A stretch of DNA of 64,000 nt from Ladona fulva (lineage: Eukaryota; Arthropoda; Insecta; Odonata; Libellulidae). Location of the stretch: positions 608,248-672,247 of the forward strand of contig KZ308479.1 in the NCBI GenBank assembly GCA_000376725.2, given 5' to 3'. This document shows, piece after piece, positions 54,690 to 64,000 of the stretch. Each line of letters begins with the position of its first letter. Position 1 is the first letter of the stretch. The translations under genes and the position numbers were made by a program. The notes under the pieces were generated by a model that had not been told where the DNA came from, made no database searches, and worked only from the letters and a program-made list of their open reading frames with translations.

Positions 54690-54835
54690 TAGCAGTAGTA
54701 ATACTACGGTTCTTATGGTAATAGTAGTAATAATAGTATATTAATAGTAATACTAAGTATAGTAACAGTAGTACTACTTTATTGACATACCACATTCACA
54801 TGAATTGTCAGTAAGACGAATGAGAGTGAACTGAC
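54690..54835 (-). repeat. AGTAAT/AGTAGT microsatellite joined to a LINE-like tail
   Basis: Minus strand: ATTCATGTGAAT hairpin, TGTCAATAAAGTAGTACTAC, then a long imperfect (TACTAT)n tract. The layout of hairpin, CAATAAA and simple repeat resembles a retrotransposon 3' end whose tail has expanded. Confidence 0.5.
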
Positions 54836-55889
54836 GTCTCGTAAGATGAAACTGATTTTACAATTGTTCATTACTATACGAGTGCATATTGCAACATATT
54901 TAGCACTAATGTATGCTCCTTCCTAAATCAATATTCCATTTTGTTATTTTATACTCTCATTCAATCTTTCGCAGAACTGGAATAGGTCACTGTAACGTAT
55001 GATTTTGTTAACGCAAAGGTCTTTAGAAGTAGTGCAAAGTGCCTTTCAAAGGTATGTCTTTAGAAGTAGTGCATACAGAGCAATCAGACACCACACACGT
55101 TTCAAGTAATTCATAGAATAAAGCTGATTAGGCCAATTAAAAATGTATCATTTTCAATCTTTAATTTTTAGACATTCAATTTTCTCCAGCACTCACGTAT
55201 TGACGTTTCATTGATTGGTGTGCAAAGCAACCAATTATAAATATTGATAATCCGCTGTAATCGAGCAACATTATATCAATAATCCTCAATAAATGATCTT
55301 CGATAACAATCAAAATTTTCGTTTAAGGGTTTACTAGAAAAAAAATTATGAATATTAATATTTGCAATAGCTTTTTTCTCAGATGCCAATGTAAAGTACA
55401 GCAGTGTACTGATTCCTTTAAAAAACTTTTCAGACGCAATATTCTTGCTGAAGAAATATGACAAATGTGGTGTGCCTAAGCTATAAAGGCATCGGAAAAT
55501 CAAATTAGCCAAATTATACAAAATAGTGATTTATTCAGTATCAAATCAAAATCCATGAAGCTAAATTGCTAATAATACCAATTTCTTTAATGTACATAAA
55601 AAGATGGAATTAAATTCATTTCCATAATAGCTATTACCATTCATGAGCACATACAACCATTCCCTAACCAGAAAATTGCGATTAACCTGGACTCGAACGA
55701 AATCTGTCGACACGTAACATTCATAATAAGTTTTTCAGCTGTCTTTGGATTGAACATCCTGTCGTATCCGAAGTCATAGCATTTGTCTCTAATTACAAGG
55801 TGCTGCTACTCGCAAATCGGTAATTCTTTTCGCCAAGTCACTACAAATTCCGCAAGACTAGCTCAGAAAGAGTGAACATGCACTGTTGT
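54836..55889. other. AT-rich non-coding DNA
   Basis: Contains an 18-bp direct repeat, GTCTTTAGAAGTAGTGCA (near 55020 and 55057). No gene recognised. Confidence 0.4.
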
Positions 55890-56020
55890 AATAGTAGTAT
55901 TGTTAAAAGTGCTTCGACAGCTGAGGTCATTTCGCACGTAAGCCCCCACCGGGAATCGAACCCGGGACCACTTTCACCAAAGTCGAACGCGTTGCCCACT
56001 TGGCTATCCGGGATCCTAAT
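55890..56020 (-). mobile_element. tRNA-derived SINE, family A, with perfect target duplication
   Basis: Minus strand: GGATCCCGGATAGCCAAGTG, GGCAACGCGTTCGACTTTGG, CCCGGGTTCGATTCCCGG (perfect B box and T-stem), then the tail GCGAAATGACCTCAGCTGTC, GAAGCACTTTTAACAATACT and ACTA. ATGCACTGTTGT flanks both sides exactly (55878-55889 and 56021-56032). This defines the element as about 131 bp and proves insertion by target-primed copying. The tail is a TAC-type trinucleotide and not poly(A). Confidence 0.9.
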
Positions 56021-56083
56021 ATGCACTGTTGTTGCAATATCTGGACATCGCTTCCCTCGCCTATATTATACACGAATCACGAA

Positions 56084-56635
56084 TCAGTGGTTCGGCTGAG
56101 AAAAACTCAGTTTCCGGAGTTCATATTGCGGTGAGTAAACACGAGAGGGCCAATGGCAACACATGCCGCAACAACCCACCATTATTAATCCAGAATCCAA
56201 ATGAAAGACGCGGCGGGTAACTCGGGATTTTTCCGTCCCAAAAATTATCTGTCGTGGCGTTAATAAAAGTAGTTGGAGGAGATGACAGTATGGCGCAATG
56301 TCATTAGTCGCAGTTGGCGGGAGCACAAAGGAAGAGAGCAGGAGAGATTGATAAGGAATGCCCGGATGAAATGCGAGAGGCTCCCCTCCAAGCAGTGAGG
56401 GTGGTTCTTTTACTGGTGCTGCTCCGGAGTGTAGGGGGAGAGCCCCTAGGGGAGAGACAGAGAGGGGTTTCTTAGGTGTTGCGACGCCGTCGTCAGGGAT
56501 GTTGCTGCTCCTTTGCTCCATGTTGTTCCTTGAGATGAGTGTGTTGGAAGGCGCTGAGAGGACTTGCGCTACACGCAGCGAGAATTCGTCGGCATTCGCA
56601 CATGTGGTTCTCTTACACGTAACCTCGTATGTCAT
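56084..56635 (-). other. 183-codon open frame, unassigned
   Basis: The second longest open frame in the window, with a proline/serine/leucine-rich product that has no recognised domain. A pyrimidine tract ending in AG (CTCTTTCTTTTAG) lies about 40 bp upstream on the minus strand and could act as a splice acceptor. No matching donor or neighbouring exon is visible. It may be an exon or, as likely, a chance frame in a ~50% GC patch. Confidence 0.2.
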
Positions 56636-56997
56636 TATAATGTGTACGAAATATAATTATAAACTAAAAGAAAGAGTGCAGTGTGGGAAAAAATCTTTGC
56701 AACTCAAGGTTGACAAAAAAAAAAAACTCACGTTGCGGAAAAACACCGACAGAGAAGGGGATATAACGTAACGTAAAAACGTATAAAATACACAGAATTT
56801 ATGTTTAAAACTTGCGTAGAGTAACAAAATGAAATCAAGTACCTAAACATAAGAGTTGTTCGCTAGATTAATTGAAAGAACACGATCAATTCCGAAAAGT
56901 AAGTTTATCTTATAACTAATCGTCATTATTTCAGCCAGATGCACTCGTTGAAAAGGAAATATTCATGTGTGAGAGAGAGAGGGAAATATGCGGAATA

Positions 56998-57727
56998 CAG
57001 TGGTACTTTGGTTAATATACTTCTAATACTTACCATATCTGCCTATGATAAAATAGTTTCATCTTTATTTATGTGGCGTATTTCACTCAATTTTGACCAT
57101 TCTAAACAATAATCCCTAAATATGTGGAAATCTTGAGAACAACGAAGAAATCTCAAGCGATTGTCTCAATCAGGATAAGGAGTTATAGACCTAAATGTTT
57201 TGATAGTTAATCTAATATGATCGAGCACGACTTTGTCGAAATGCGCAGTAATCCGACAAAGGAGACAGTCTACAGCCAGACAGTATTTCCACACACATTT
57301 CTTTTTATTGAGGACTAGTTTTAAGCCTAACAATGTGTAGCTATACGCAGAAACCTCTGAGGAAATGAAAATCTTCTTACTATTGTCAGAATAAGCATTT
57401 TGCTCATACAATGATGCCTTACGACGGTAATCCGTTTCATGATTGTGGTCGTTAACCAAAAGGCGTTATCCTAGGCGTAATTTCCACAACCATACAATCT
57501 CAAATATGCAGATTAAACTCATTTAATTAACCTCAACATATAATTTATTCAATTATATTTGCAGCTAAAAACTATCATTAGTAAAACGAATAATCATAAA
57601 AGAAGTTTTTAACTGTCAATCTTCAGCAGAAGGCGTCGTAAACCAAAGCCTGAGTCGTTACCCGAGGAATTTTTTGATCACCGCCATTCGTCGTTAACTA
57701 AGGCCGTCGTTAACCAAGGTACCACTG
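56998..57727. mobile_element. pogo/Tigger-like DNA transposon, non-autonomous
   Basis: TA on both flanks (56996-56997, 57728-57729). Left end CAGTGGTACTTTGGTTAATA. The right end on the minus strand is CAGTGGTACCTTGGTTAACG followed by ACGGCC and further GTTAACGACG repeats. CAGTGGTxCC ends with TA duplications fit the pogo/Tigger group. The 730-bp interior has only a 97-codon minus frame (57166-57459) unlike a transposase. An internal GGTCGTTAACCAAAAGG at about 57448-57464 may be a subterminal repeat. Confidence 0.75.
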
Positions 57728-58086
57728 TATATTCAACGGTCAGAAGTATTAAGGAAAATAATTGAAGTGGATATCTCATTTAGTATTATAGACGCAGCAA
57801 TGGAGCCCACCTTTATAAACAAAGAAGCGAATTTACTCTTGAAAAATTCCCAAGATATTCCCTAAAAAATAACTAAAAACTTTTTGAGCACGTGAAAACT
57901 ATAGCTAAAAAGGATTAGAAAATACAATGGGGTAAATTTGGTGTTGTAAATATAGCATCAGCGCGGATACTACAGGCAATGCATTTTTATCGATGTATTC
58001 GTATATAATCAATGTGATTTGGCCTTGGTGGTGCGCCATAGATAAAATTTATTTATAAGGAAATATTTATTTAAAACGATTAGGGG
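57728..58086. other. AT-rich non-coding DNA
   Basis: Nothing recognised. Confidence 0.4.
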
Positions 58087-58222
58087 AATAACAGCACGCA
58101 AAAACCATTAAACAGAATTGTATGCAAGGAAGCTTGTTAGTGGTGTAACTGTTGGTCATGAAGTTATATTTCATGCATGCCTGCATGTTCGCGAACGGCT
58201 TGGAAATGTATGGACGAGGATG
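58087..58222 (+). repeat. dispersed repeat D, copy 2
   Basis: Partner of 45490-45625: ATAACAGCACGCAAAA, TATGCAAGGAAGCTTGTTAG, GCCTGCATGTTCGCGAACGG, CTTGGAAATGTATGGACGAG. Confidence 0.75.
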
Positions 58223-58246
58223 GAACCAAACTAAATTTTGGTTCCA
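58219..58246. repeat. 11-bp hairpin at the edge of repeat D
   Basis: ATGGAACCAAA and its complement TTTGGTTCCAT around a short loop, directly after the conserved end of repeat D. The 45490 copy has GACGGAACTGC at this point, so the palindrome is specific to this copy. Confidence 0.8.
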
Positions 58247-58927
58247 TTCGGCAGGATGGTTTGGCGATTCTCCATTTTCGAACGCGTACATCAAATCGAT
58301 AAAAATAAAACTAAATTGGAGAATGAACCAAAATATTCGATCAAACTACCAACAGACAGTGAGTTAAGGTCTGAACAGAATGAATTAAGTAACATGAAAT
58401 TTAATTCTTCATCGAATAAAGGAAATACTATTTTCATACGTAAAAAAGTCAAACATTCTTTGGAATGGTTATGTATAAGAGAATCCGCGTTTCTGAGCAT
58501 GCCTGATAGTGTAAGATGTCCTTGAAACGAAATTTCCAATGAAATCGATTTTAATGTATAGTAAATAATTAAAATTGATCGTTAACATATTATATTAATT
58601 ATCGTTAACATATTTTTTATATATGATATAACGAAGCTAAAGAAAAACACAATTATTTGCGCAGCCAAGCAAAAGAACTGAGTAACTGAAGCGCATCAAA
58701 CTGAGTGCTCTATTTCCTTAAATTTTATTCAGTAGGGTAATTCGTAAGAAAAATCGCTCAAAGCACTTCTCCCCCTATATTCCTCAACACATTCACGTTC
58801 TCACTCTCACTTACATTATCCTAGTTCATTCTTTAGTTACTTTTTATCCAAATAGACGTGGAAAAGGGAGAAAAACCAAAAGAATACAGAAAAAAAGAAT
58901 AACAAGTGTGAAAATAGCGAGATTACT

Positions 58928-59070
58928 GGGACTCTAACCTAAGTCTCCCTCTTTCCGGTCAGGTATTCTAACGACTGAAAAACTACCCGGAAAGTGGGAG
59001 ACCTGGGTTCTAGTCCCATTCATGTCACTATTTTTCACATTTGTTATTCCTTATTTCTGTATAGTATTGG
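58928..59070 (+). mobile_element. SINE family B with inverted duplicate of its head
   Basis: 58987-59017 (CCGGAAAGTGGGAGACCTGG, GTTCTAGTCCC) is an inverted match to 58928-58958 (GGGACTCTAACCTAAGTCTC, CCTCTTTCCGG), about 27 of 31 positions. The spacer is 28 nt. The plus-strand unit continues into the family B tail (CACTATTTTTCACATTTG). Both arms contain a B-box-like sequence (GGTTCTAGTCC; on the minus strand GGTTAGAGTCC). Confidence 0.75.
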
Positions 59071-60246
59071 TGTTTTCTCCCTTTTCACGAAAGCACGCAT
59101 GCGTAATGCTGAATTCGAGGGGTGTATTTTTCTCAGATTTCGGCGGCACACTAAGATCATACATGCGGCACACCAGCTGGAAAGCTACCTTAAAGAGCTT
59201 CTAAATATCGATTTTATTCTCATGGATGGCGTCTGTTTAAAAAGCGAATTGTAAAGAAGATACCGTACGAAGAAGGTTTGAATGAATTGGTGAGGTTTGT
59301 GGAATCTGCCGGCATTATTTTTCTCTTCTCCAGAAGTTGGAAAATTCCAATTCGGGAAGAATAGCTTCTCCCGGTGGGTGCAGAGAGATGAGACGACGAC
59401 CCGCACAATTATTCCGAGTAATTAAGTTGGCTCAACTTCAGCCCCTCCCTTTGCATCGATCCTTTTTTCTTTACTACATTCGTATTTTCTTCTAACTTCC
59501 TTTCTTTTATTCCTGCCTTTTCTTATCCATAAACAAACCCCATTGTCACTTTTTTGTCCGATTTCGAATTGCCCGAACGCCTGTATGTATTGTAAATATT
59601 TCACAAGGATTTGCATAAATGATAATAATAATAATGATGATAGTTATAAATATAATTATTGTTATTATTATAATCAATTTAATTATCTAACGACACATAA
59701 TCGTGTAAAGGACGAGTCATTGTCATTGGTAGTTACAGCTGTATTATGACTGGTAATTAAAAATCTACATCACATTTAATTACAATTACAACATTTTACG
59801 TTTTATTACTATTCTACATTATTTACGAACTACAAATTCACATTACAATTACCACAATACATAACGTTTCATTGCAATAACAAGACATTACATTTATCAT
59901 AATCATATTTTACATGATCTTTTACATTGTAATTCAATTAAATATCTCTTTCATTGAAAAACTGATCCACTCTGAAATGTTGACTTTGTCAATAGATATT
60001 CTATAATTTTTTTACCAAATTACACAATCGCTATATTTTATATGTTAGGATATTAACGATAGGTATAGGAAAATAATTATTTTACCAAAGTAAATAACTA
60101 TCGGTCCATATTTAACCGGTCCCTCCCCTTACCATAAGTTGCACATTTCATATGATTGATTTTAAAAACTACGGATTCCATAATAATAAGAATTAATCCT
60201 TTAGGTGAAAATTAAAATTCATTACATTAGTGATATTAATTGAAAT
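59071..60246. other. Non-coding DNA with AAT microsatellite
   Basis: Imperfect (AAT/GAT)n at 59620-59680. The rest, including 59700-60200, is very AT-rich with no recognised feature. Confidence 0.45.
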
Positions 60247-60513
60247 CAGGGGTGAAGCCAGGACTTGTCTACGGGGGGTTTTCAGATCTATGGATCAATT
60301 CACTGTCTGTAACTCAGGGGTAGGCAACCTACTGCCCTTAATGTAATAAAGGCGGAATCAGTTTGATAGTTCTTGATATATTCCTTGCTAACCTCTAGCG
60401 GCGTATGTATCTGGAGGCCAACCTTTTGCATGATTTCGTTTATTGTTGGCTCTGTTTTGATAAGGGGGTTAGAACCCCAGACATCACCCACCCCCCCATT
60501 GGCTACGCCTCTG
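60247..60513. mobile_element. G-run MITE, both ends visible
   Basis: Left end CAGGGGTGAAGCCAGGACTT then TACGGGGGGTTTTC. The right end on the minus strand is CAGAGGCGTAGCCAATGGGG, GGGTGGG, with GGGGTTCTAACCCC nearby. Possible degenerate 8-bp target duplication (ATTGAAAT and ACGGAAAA, 5 of 8). No coding. Confidence 0.55.
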
Positions 60514-61321
60514 ACGGAAAACGAAATAAAATGTAGGCGAAAGCTATTATTTTTAATATAACTAAACGTATTTAAGAGCAACTCAAGTTCAAATACTTAA
60601 TGACAAACGAAAAACTGAAAACATTATTCGCACGACAAATTCATTACGTCTTGGTCAACTCTATGGTTTTCATGTTTCGATTTACGAATTTCAGCACTCA
60701 CTTGTCCTATATAAAACGGACAATCATCTTATAAGGCGATTCAATGTATATGAGGAGTAAGTGCCATCCACCACTGCTACTGAATACTGACAATGGCTTA
60801 ATTTCCCTCAATGGCTTTTGACTTCGAGTAAATACCATCGACAATTACTCTTCCTTTCCTTCAAATCTTCTAAATAAGAATCCGCTCGTTCCAAATAATA
60901 ACGCATTTTTGCCCTCTCTCGACGTTTTTAAGTAATTGCGTTGTTTACCAATCCCTCGATTCAATTTGTGCCTTATGAATAAATCTCCATCAAATTGTGA
61001 GGACTCGGAAAATAATCCGCGAGGTTTGCTATCAAAATGTCTGGATCCGGGATGTTTGAAGTTTGAATTGCGTCGTCTCATTATTTAATTCAATGAAACA
61101 TCTTCCCAGTTACTGTAATTAAAAAATAATTTCAAACCATTTAAATTCCTACTGATTCCTCAAAACTTACTCTTAAAGGAATTTTTAAATGAGTCTGTAT
61201 ATGAATCTTAATAAAATACTATCGTAATTGGATTCTTTCTTATCGCATAGAACAAATAGATGACTCTGAGGATAATTTGTAAAGAATATAAAAACTAAAA
61301 ACTTTAAATATTTAGGCATTA
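60514..61321. other. AT-rich non-coding DNA
   Basis: One 78-codon minus frame (60845-61081), unrecognised. Confidence 0.4.
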
Positions 61322-61625
61322 ACTACGTCCACATCTACATATGTACTTTGCAAGCTGCCTTTTGGACTGTGGCAGGAGGTGCATGCACCATCACTCTACC
61401 TCGCAAATCGATCACTTTCGCGTATCGTTCGCGGAAAAAATGAATTCTTTAAACGACCAGTTCTATCATCTATTTCTCTGATTTTTCTTGCTGCATCAGA
61501 ACGGCCTATGTAACATGGGGGACGCATTATATCGGATATATCATCTGTGAACGTTCTTTCTCTGAAGTGATATAAACAAATTATCCTTTGGTTAATTCTT
61601 CTATCTTTTAGAGATTCCTATCAGA
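61322..61625 (-). mobile_element. LINE 3'-end fragment (FFPRTI family)
   Basis: Minus strand: a DDISDIMRPP-like block near 61530, an FFPRTI-like block near 61435, then CTGCCACAGTCCAAAAGGCA, GCTTGCAAAGTACATATG, TAGATGTGGACGTAG. Diverged but co-linear with 30001-30545. Confidence 0.75.
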
Positions 61626-62075
61626 TAAGAGATATTTTTATAGTAATAATGTATTTTAATTACTTGAAAATTGATCTATTGTTATAGGTTAATAAGAAGC
61701 TAGACAGCTGTATTGAAATATTGTATGATTATTGCTTGGAGTTATTTTATAGTAATAATGTATTTTTATTACTTATGTGTTTGTGTATAGAGTGGGTGGA
61801 TGATAGATGTCCTGTAGTGAGCAAAAACGATGCATCATTGTAAATACCATTTTATACTTTACTGTACGATTGTATAGCGTGATGCTGGAATAATGGTAAA
61901 ATAGTAATAATTTACCACCTCACTATTATTCCATCCGTAACGCATGTAATAAAGATAATAGAGAAACTAGCGCAAGGGCCCTTCGAGGAATACGGATAAT
62001 GATAATGAAAAATTGAGAATGATTAAGATAATATAATACTATATTGAAACGACACATAATTACATTGATAGTAAA
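61626..62075. other. AT-rich DNA with short direct repeat and hairpin
   Basis: TTTTATAGTAATAATGTATT occurs twice about 114 bp apart (near 61635 and 61749). A separate hairpin at 61887-61932 pairs GGAATAAT with ATTATTCC and, inside it, GGTAAA with TTTACC. No gene recognised. Confidence 0.6.
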
Positions 62076-63215
62076 GATAATAATAATTTATTTTTTATAC
62101 CCACATACAACATTAACGCCCTTTCAGACTAACAGTCTATCGACAGGACGGATGTGAACAAAATAGAACAGAAATAAAATTACAAAGGATCACACGACAA
62201 GACATAACAAACAAAAGTGGTGAAATTACAATAAGAAAAATAAGAGCAAAAAACGAAAAATTATAGCGAAGACTAAATTACATCAATAACATAAGACAGT
62301 AGTCAAAATACCTTTTAATACCTAGAAGATGATGAAAAATAAATGAAAAAGGCAATAAAAACATTTTCTTACGGACATAACAATTGTTTTACGAATCAAC
62401 AATTCATAAATATAGTCATTTTTAGAGTTACTGACGGCGTCGAACGTACATTTATAAATATTCCATAGATAAAGTACAAGATACTTCAGACTACGCTTGT
62501 CATACAAGAAACAGAATTTAGGAAAATTAAAACGAACAGGATGCGTATTATAACATATACCTGACAAAAATCAATAACAGGAGTTTTGGTCAAATTTGTT
62601 TAGTATAGATTGGTGAAATATGCATTTCGGGGGCATAATATTTAAGGATTTAAACAATTTAGAGTCGGAGATGTCTTAGGTTCTTTCGTTCGAATTTGCG
62701 ATAAGTTTAAGCACTCTAATTTGAATTTTCCACCAGGTAAGGCACCACCCCAGCCAATTATTCCATACCTCACGTGAGACTCAAACAAAGCAAAGTAAGC
62801 CATCCGTAAATTATTCATCGGAACTTTATTTTGTAGGTAATAAAATGTTAGCAAAATCCACCGAAACCAGTTGCAGAAGCTACGGATATGAGAATCCCAC
62901 TTCAAGTTGTTATCAATAGTCAGACCAAGGTAGTTATGCTCATAAACATTTTTAACTATAGGATAGTTACTATGATCTGAATTTTAGTAAATACAAGCTC
63001 ACGCATGGCTTATTAAATTAATGTCACCTGTATAATAAACGTGAGGGGAATGAATATGCATGACGACTCTCTTATCAGAGTTGATGACAAGATCCCTATC
63101 ATGAGCCCAATTCAATATCATGTTAAAATCGTACTGCAACATTTCCTCACCCTTGCGTATGTTATTGTGGGCAGTTCGAAGTAACGAGACATCGGCGTAC
63201 ATACTGAATAACGGT
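62076..63215 (-). mobile_element. LINE 3' half with tail
   Basis: 5'-truncated at about 63215, immediately upstream of the YAD catalytic box. It runs through the thumb and C-terminal regions of ORF2 to a 3' UTR with a perfect AGACT/AGTCT hairpin (62131-62143). It ends in AAAAAATAAATTATTATTATC (62076-62096, minus strand). It is the most complete retrotransposon in the window. The same 3' end occurs alone at 41270-41360 and 44223-44313. Confidence 0.8.
62322..63215 (-). pseudogene. LINE reverse transcriptase C-terminal half, decayed
   Basis: From 63210 on the minus strand: YADVSLLRTAHNNIRKGEEM, then LQYDFNMILNWAHDRDLVIN, SDKRVVMHIHSP (post-catalytic palm region; the YADD box has lost an aspartate, reading YADV). 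After stops: LKWDSHIRS-like (MKWDSHIRSFCNWF), TFYYLQNKVPMNNLRMAYFA, LFESHVRYGIIGWGGA (thumb region). After a frameshift: THPVRFNFPKFCFLYDKRSL, KYLVLYLWN (the RxxxxLxxPKxRxxxxKxSxxYxGPxLWN end). Three frames are needed to follow it, so it is not translatable. The order matches CR1/Jockey-type ORF2. Confidence 0.85.
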
Positions 63216-64000
63216 AGAATTATAATAATATTGTAGAAAATTAAGAATGCGTCTGCACGTTAAATTATATATTTGCGATCTAAAATATAAAATATTCTAC
63301 CGATTGAAAAAAACAGTGAGAATGAGAAAATATTTCCATTTTATGAGGCGACAAGTAATCTTTAAACCACAAGATCTGCAGCAAGTCACATTAAAACCGA
63401 TCGTATGAAGCAAAAATTTTTTGCCGAGTTCAAGAAAACTGAAAACTTTAACGGAGATCAAATTGGAAGAAATGATCTTTAAAAAGTAAAGCGCGCCCGT
63501 TATTTATGCAGTCTCGATTCAACGGCGAACGCTTGAATAATTAACGCGAGCAACACTTTGAAACCGTTGGCGACATTCTTTCCGCCGATAAAACCCCCGG
63601 AGCTCCCGGAATTTCATTTAATAATTCAATGGCTCCGTTGAATCGCTTTTTCCCACTGCTTTTTCCCTTCTTTTAAAACATTCGCGGAGAGTAATTTCGT
63701 GGCGGATGAGGAGCGCACAAGTGCAAGGGGAAAAAGGAGTGTTTTTTTCATTCGAAAAGAGATTGACGACACACACAGAGTCGGAGTGCACGTCTCTTTG
63801 GAAGCAGCAAATGGAGAGGCCTCTTAACTCGCCAGTGGTCGTCCATTGCGAAGTTAAGGAGTGCTGAGAGAAGGGAGTGATGGGACATCCGGGGACCTCT
63901 GATACCACTTTGCTACTTGTCTGACTGAGTGTATTTTTGCATACATATGCTAAGGTATAGCTGTATATTTATTTAAATAAATAATTATTAATATATGCGT
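63216..64000. other. Non-coding DNA
   Basis: 63480-63900 is moderately GC-rich with a 96-codon minus frame (63618-63908) of unknown type. No other feature seen. The window edge cuts this stretch. Confidence 0.4.

Noticed and set aside
55890..56020. A tRNA gene (good B box and T-stem)
   Set aside because: The same head is joined to the same unrelated tail at six sites, with target duplications. This is a SINE family. No standard cloverleaf with a clear anticodon arm was found.
1..64000. Retroviral or other viral insertions
   Set aside because: No gag/pol/env-type motif, LTR pair or viral gene was recognised; all reverse-transcriptase traces are of the non-LTR type.

Overview
This window looks like repeat-dense, gene-poor DNA from an animal nuclear genome, most likely an arthropod. 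It is AT-rich. It contains many old transposable-element fragments of metazoan types: non-LTR retrotransposons (LINEs), tRNA-derived SINEs, and mariner, pogo, hAT-like and PIF/Harbinger DNA transposons. There are no operons, ribosome-binding sites, rRNA or CRISPR arrays. The species cannot be named from the sequence. I found no host protein-coding gene that I can support. The longest uninterrupted frames are chance frames inside transposons or unrecognised frames in GC-richer patches.

Layout. 1-13 kb: an internally deleted mariner (1627-2170), pogo-like ends and a pogo-like MITE (3.1-4.05 kb), a degenerate minisatellite (7.73-8.0 kb), and a CGGTT-rich repeat family that is tandemly duplicated and hit by SINEs (9.4-11.8 kb). 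13-23 kb: a decayed LINE reverse transcriptase (13.1-13.6 kb), LINE 3' tails, SINEs, a tandem array of a ~165 bp unit (17.8-18.6 kb), RTE-type LINE pieces (18.8-19.4 kb) and another LINE C-terminal pseudogene (22.1-22.7 kb). 23-36 kb: a second ~165 bp array (26.1-26.9 kb), a cluster of one LINE family in both orientations (30.0-34.0 kb), and a CGATA-rich direct repeat next to a GC-rich island (34.8-35.6 kb). 37-45 kb: a foldback-like element with long inverted arms (37.27-39.1 kb), then two ~1.92 kb near-identical direct copies (39652-41566 and 42601-44519). The spacer between the copies holds an N base and a Harbinger transposase fragment. 45-64 kb: GC-rich islands (46.6-47.1 and 52.4-53.1 kb), an inverted pair of hAT-like MITEs with an 8-bp target duplication (51.0-52.05 kb), a SINE with a perfect 12-bp target duplication (55.9-56.0 kb), a complete pogo-like element (56998-57727) and a 1.1 kb LINE 3' half on the minus strand (62076-63215).

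The content is best read as layers of insertion. Three things stand out as possibly undescribed: (1) a dispersed family with a variable number of internal ~165 bp units and constant ends, seen at nine loci; (2) a foldback-like element with tandem repeats in its arms and a GC-rich centre; (3) a shared 3'-end layout across several different LINE tails (short hairpin, then often a CTCGCC/CTTGCC-like box, AATAAA, and a simple-repeat tail), whose stems differ in sequence but stay paired. The 1.92 kb duplication abuts a single N and may be a haplotype assembly artefact.
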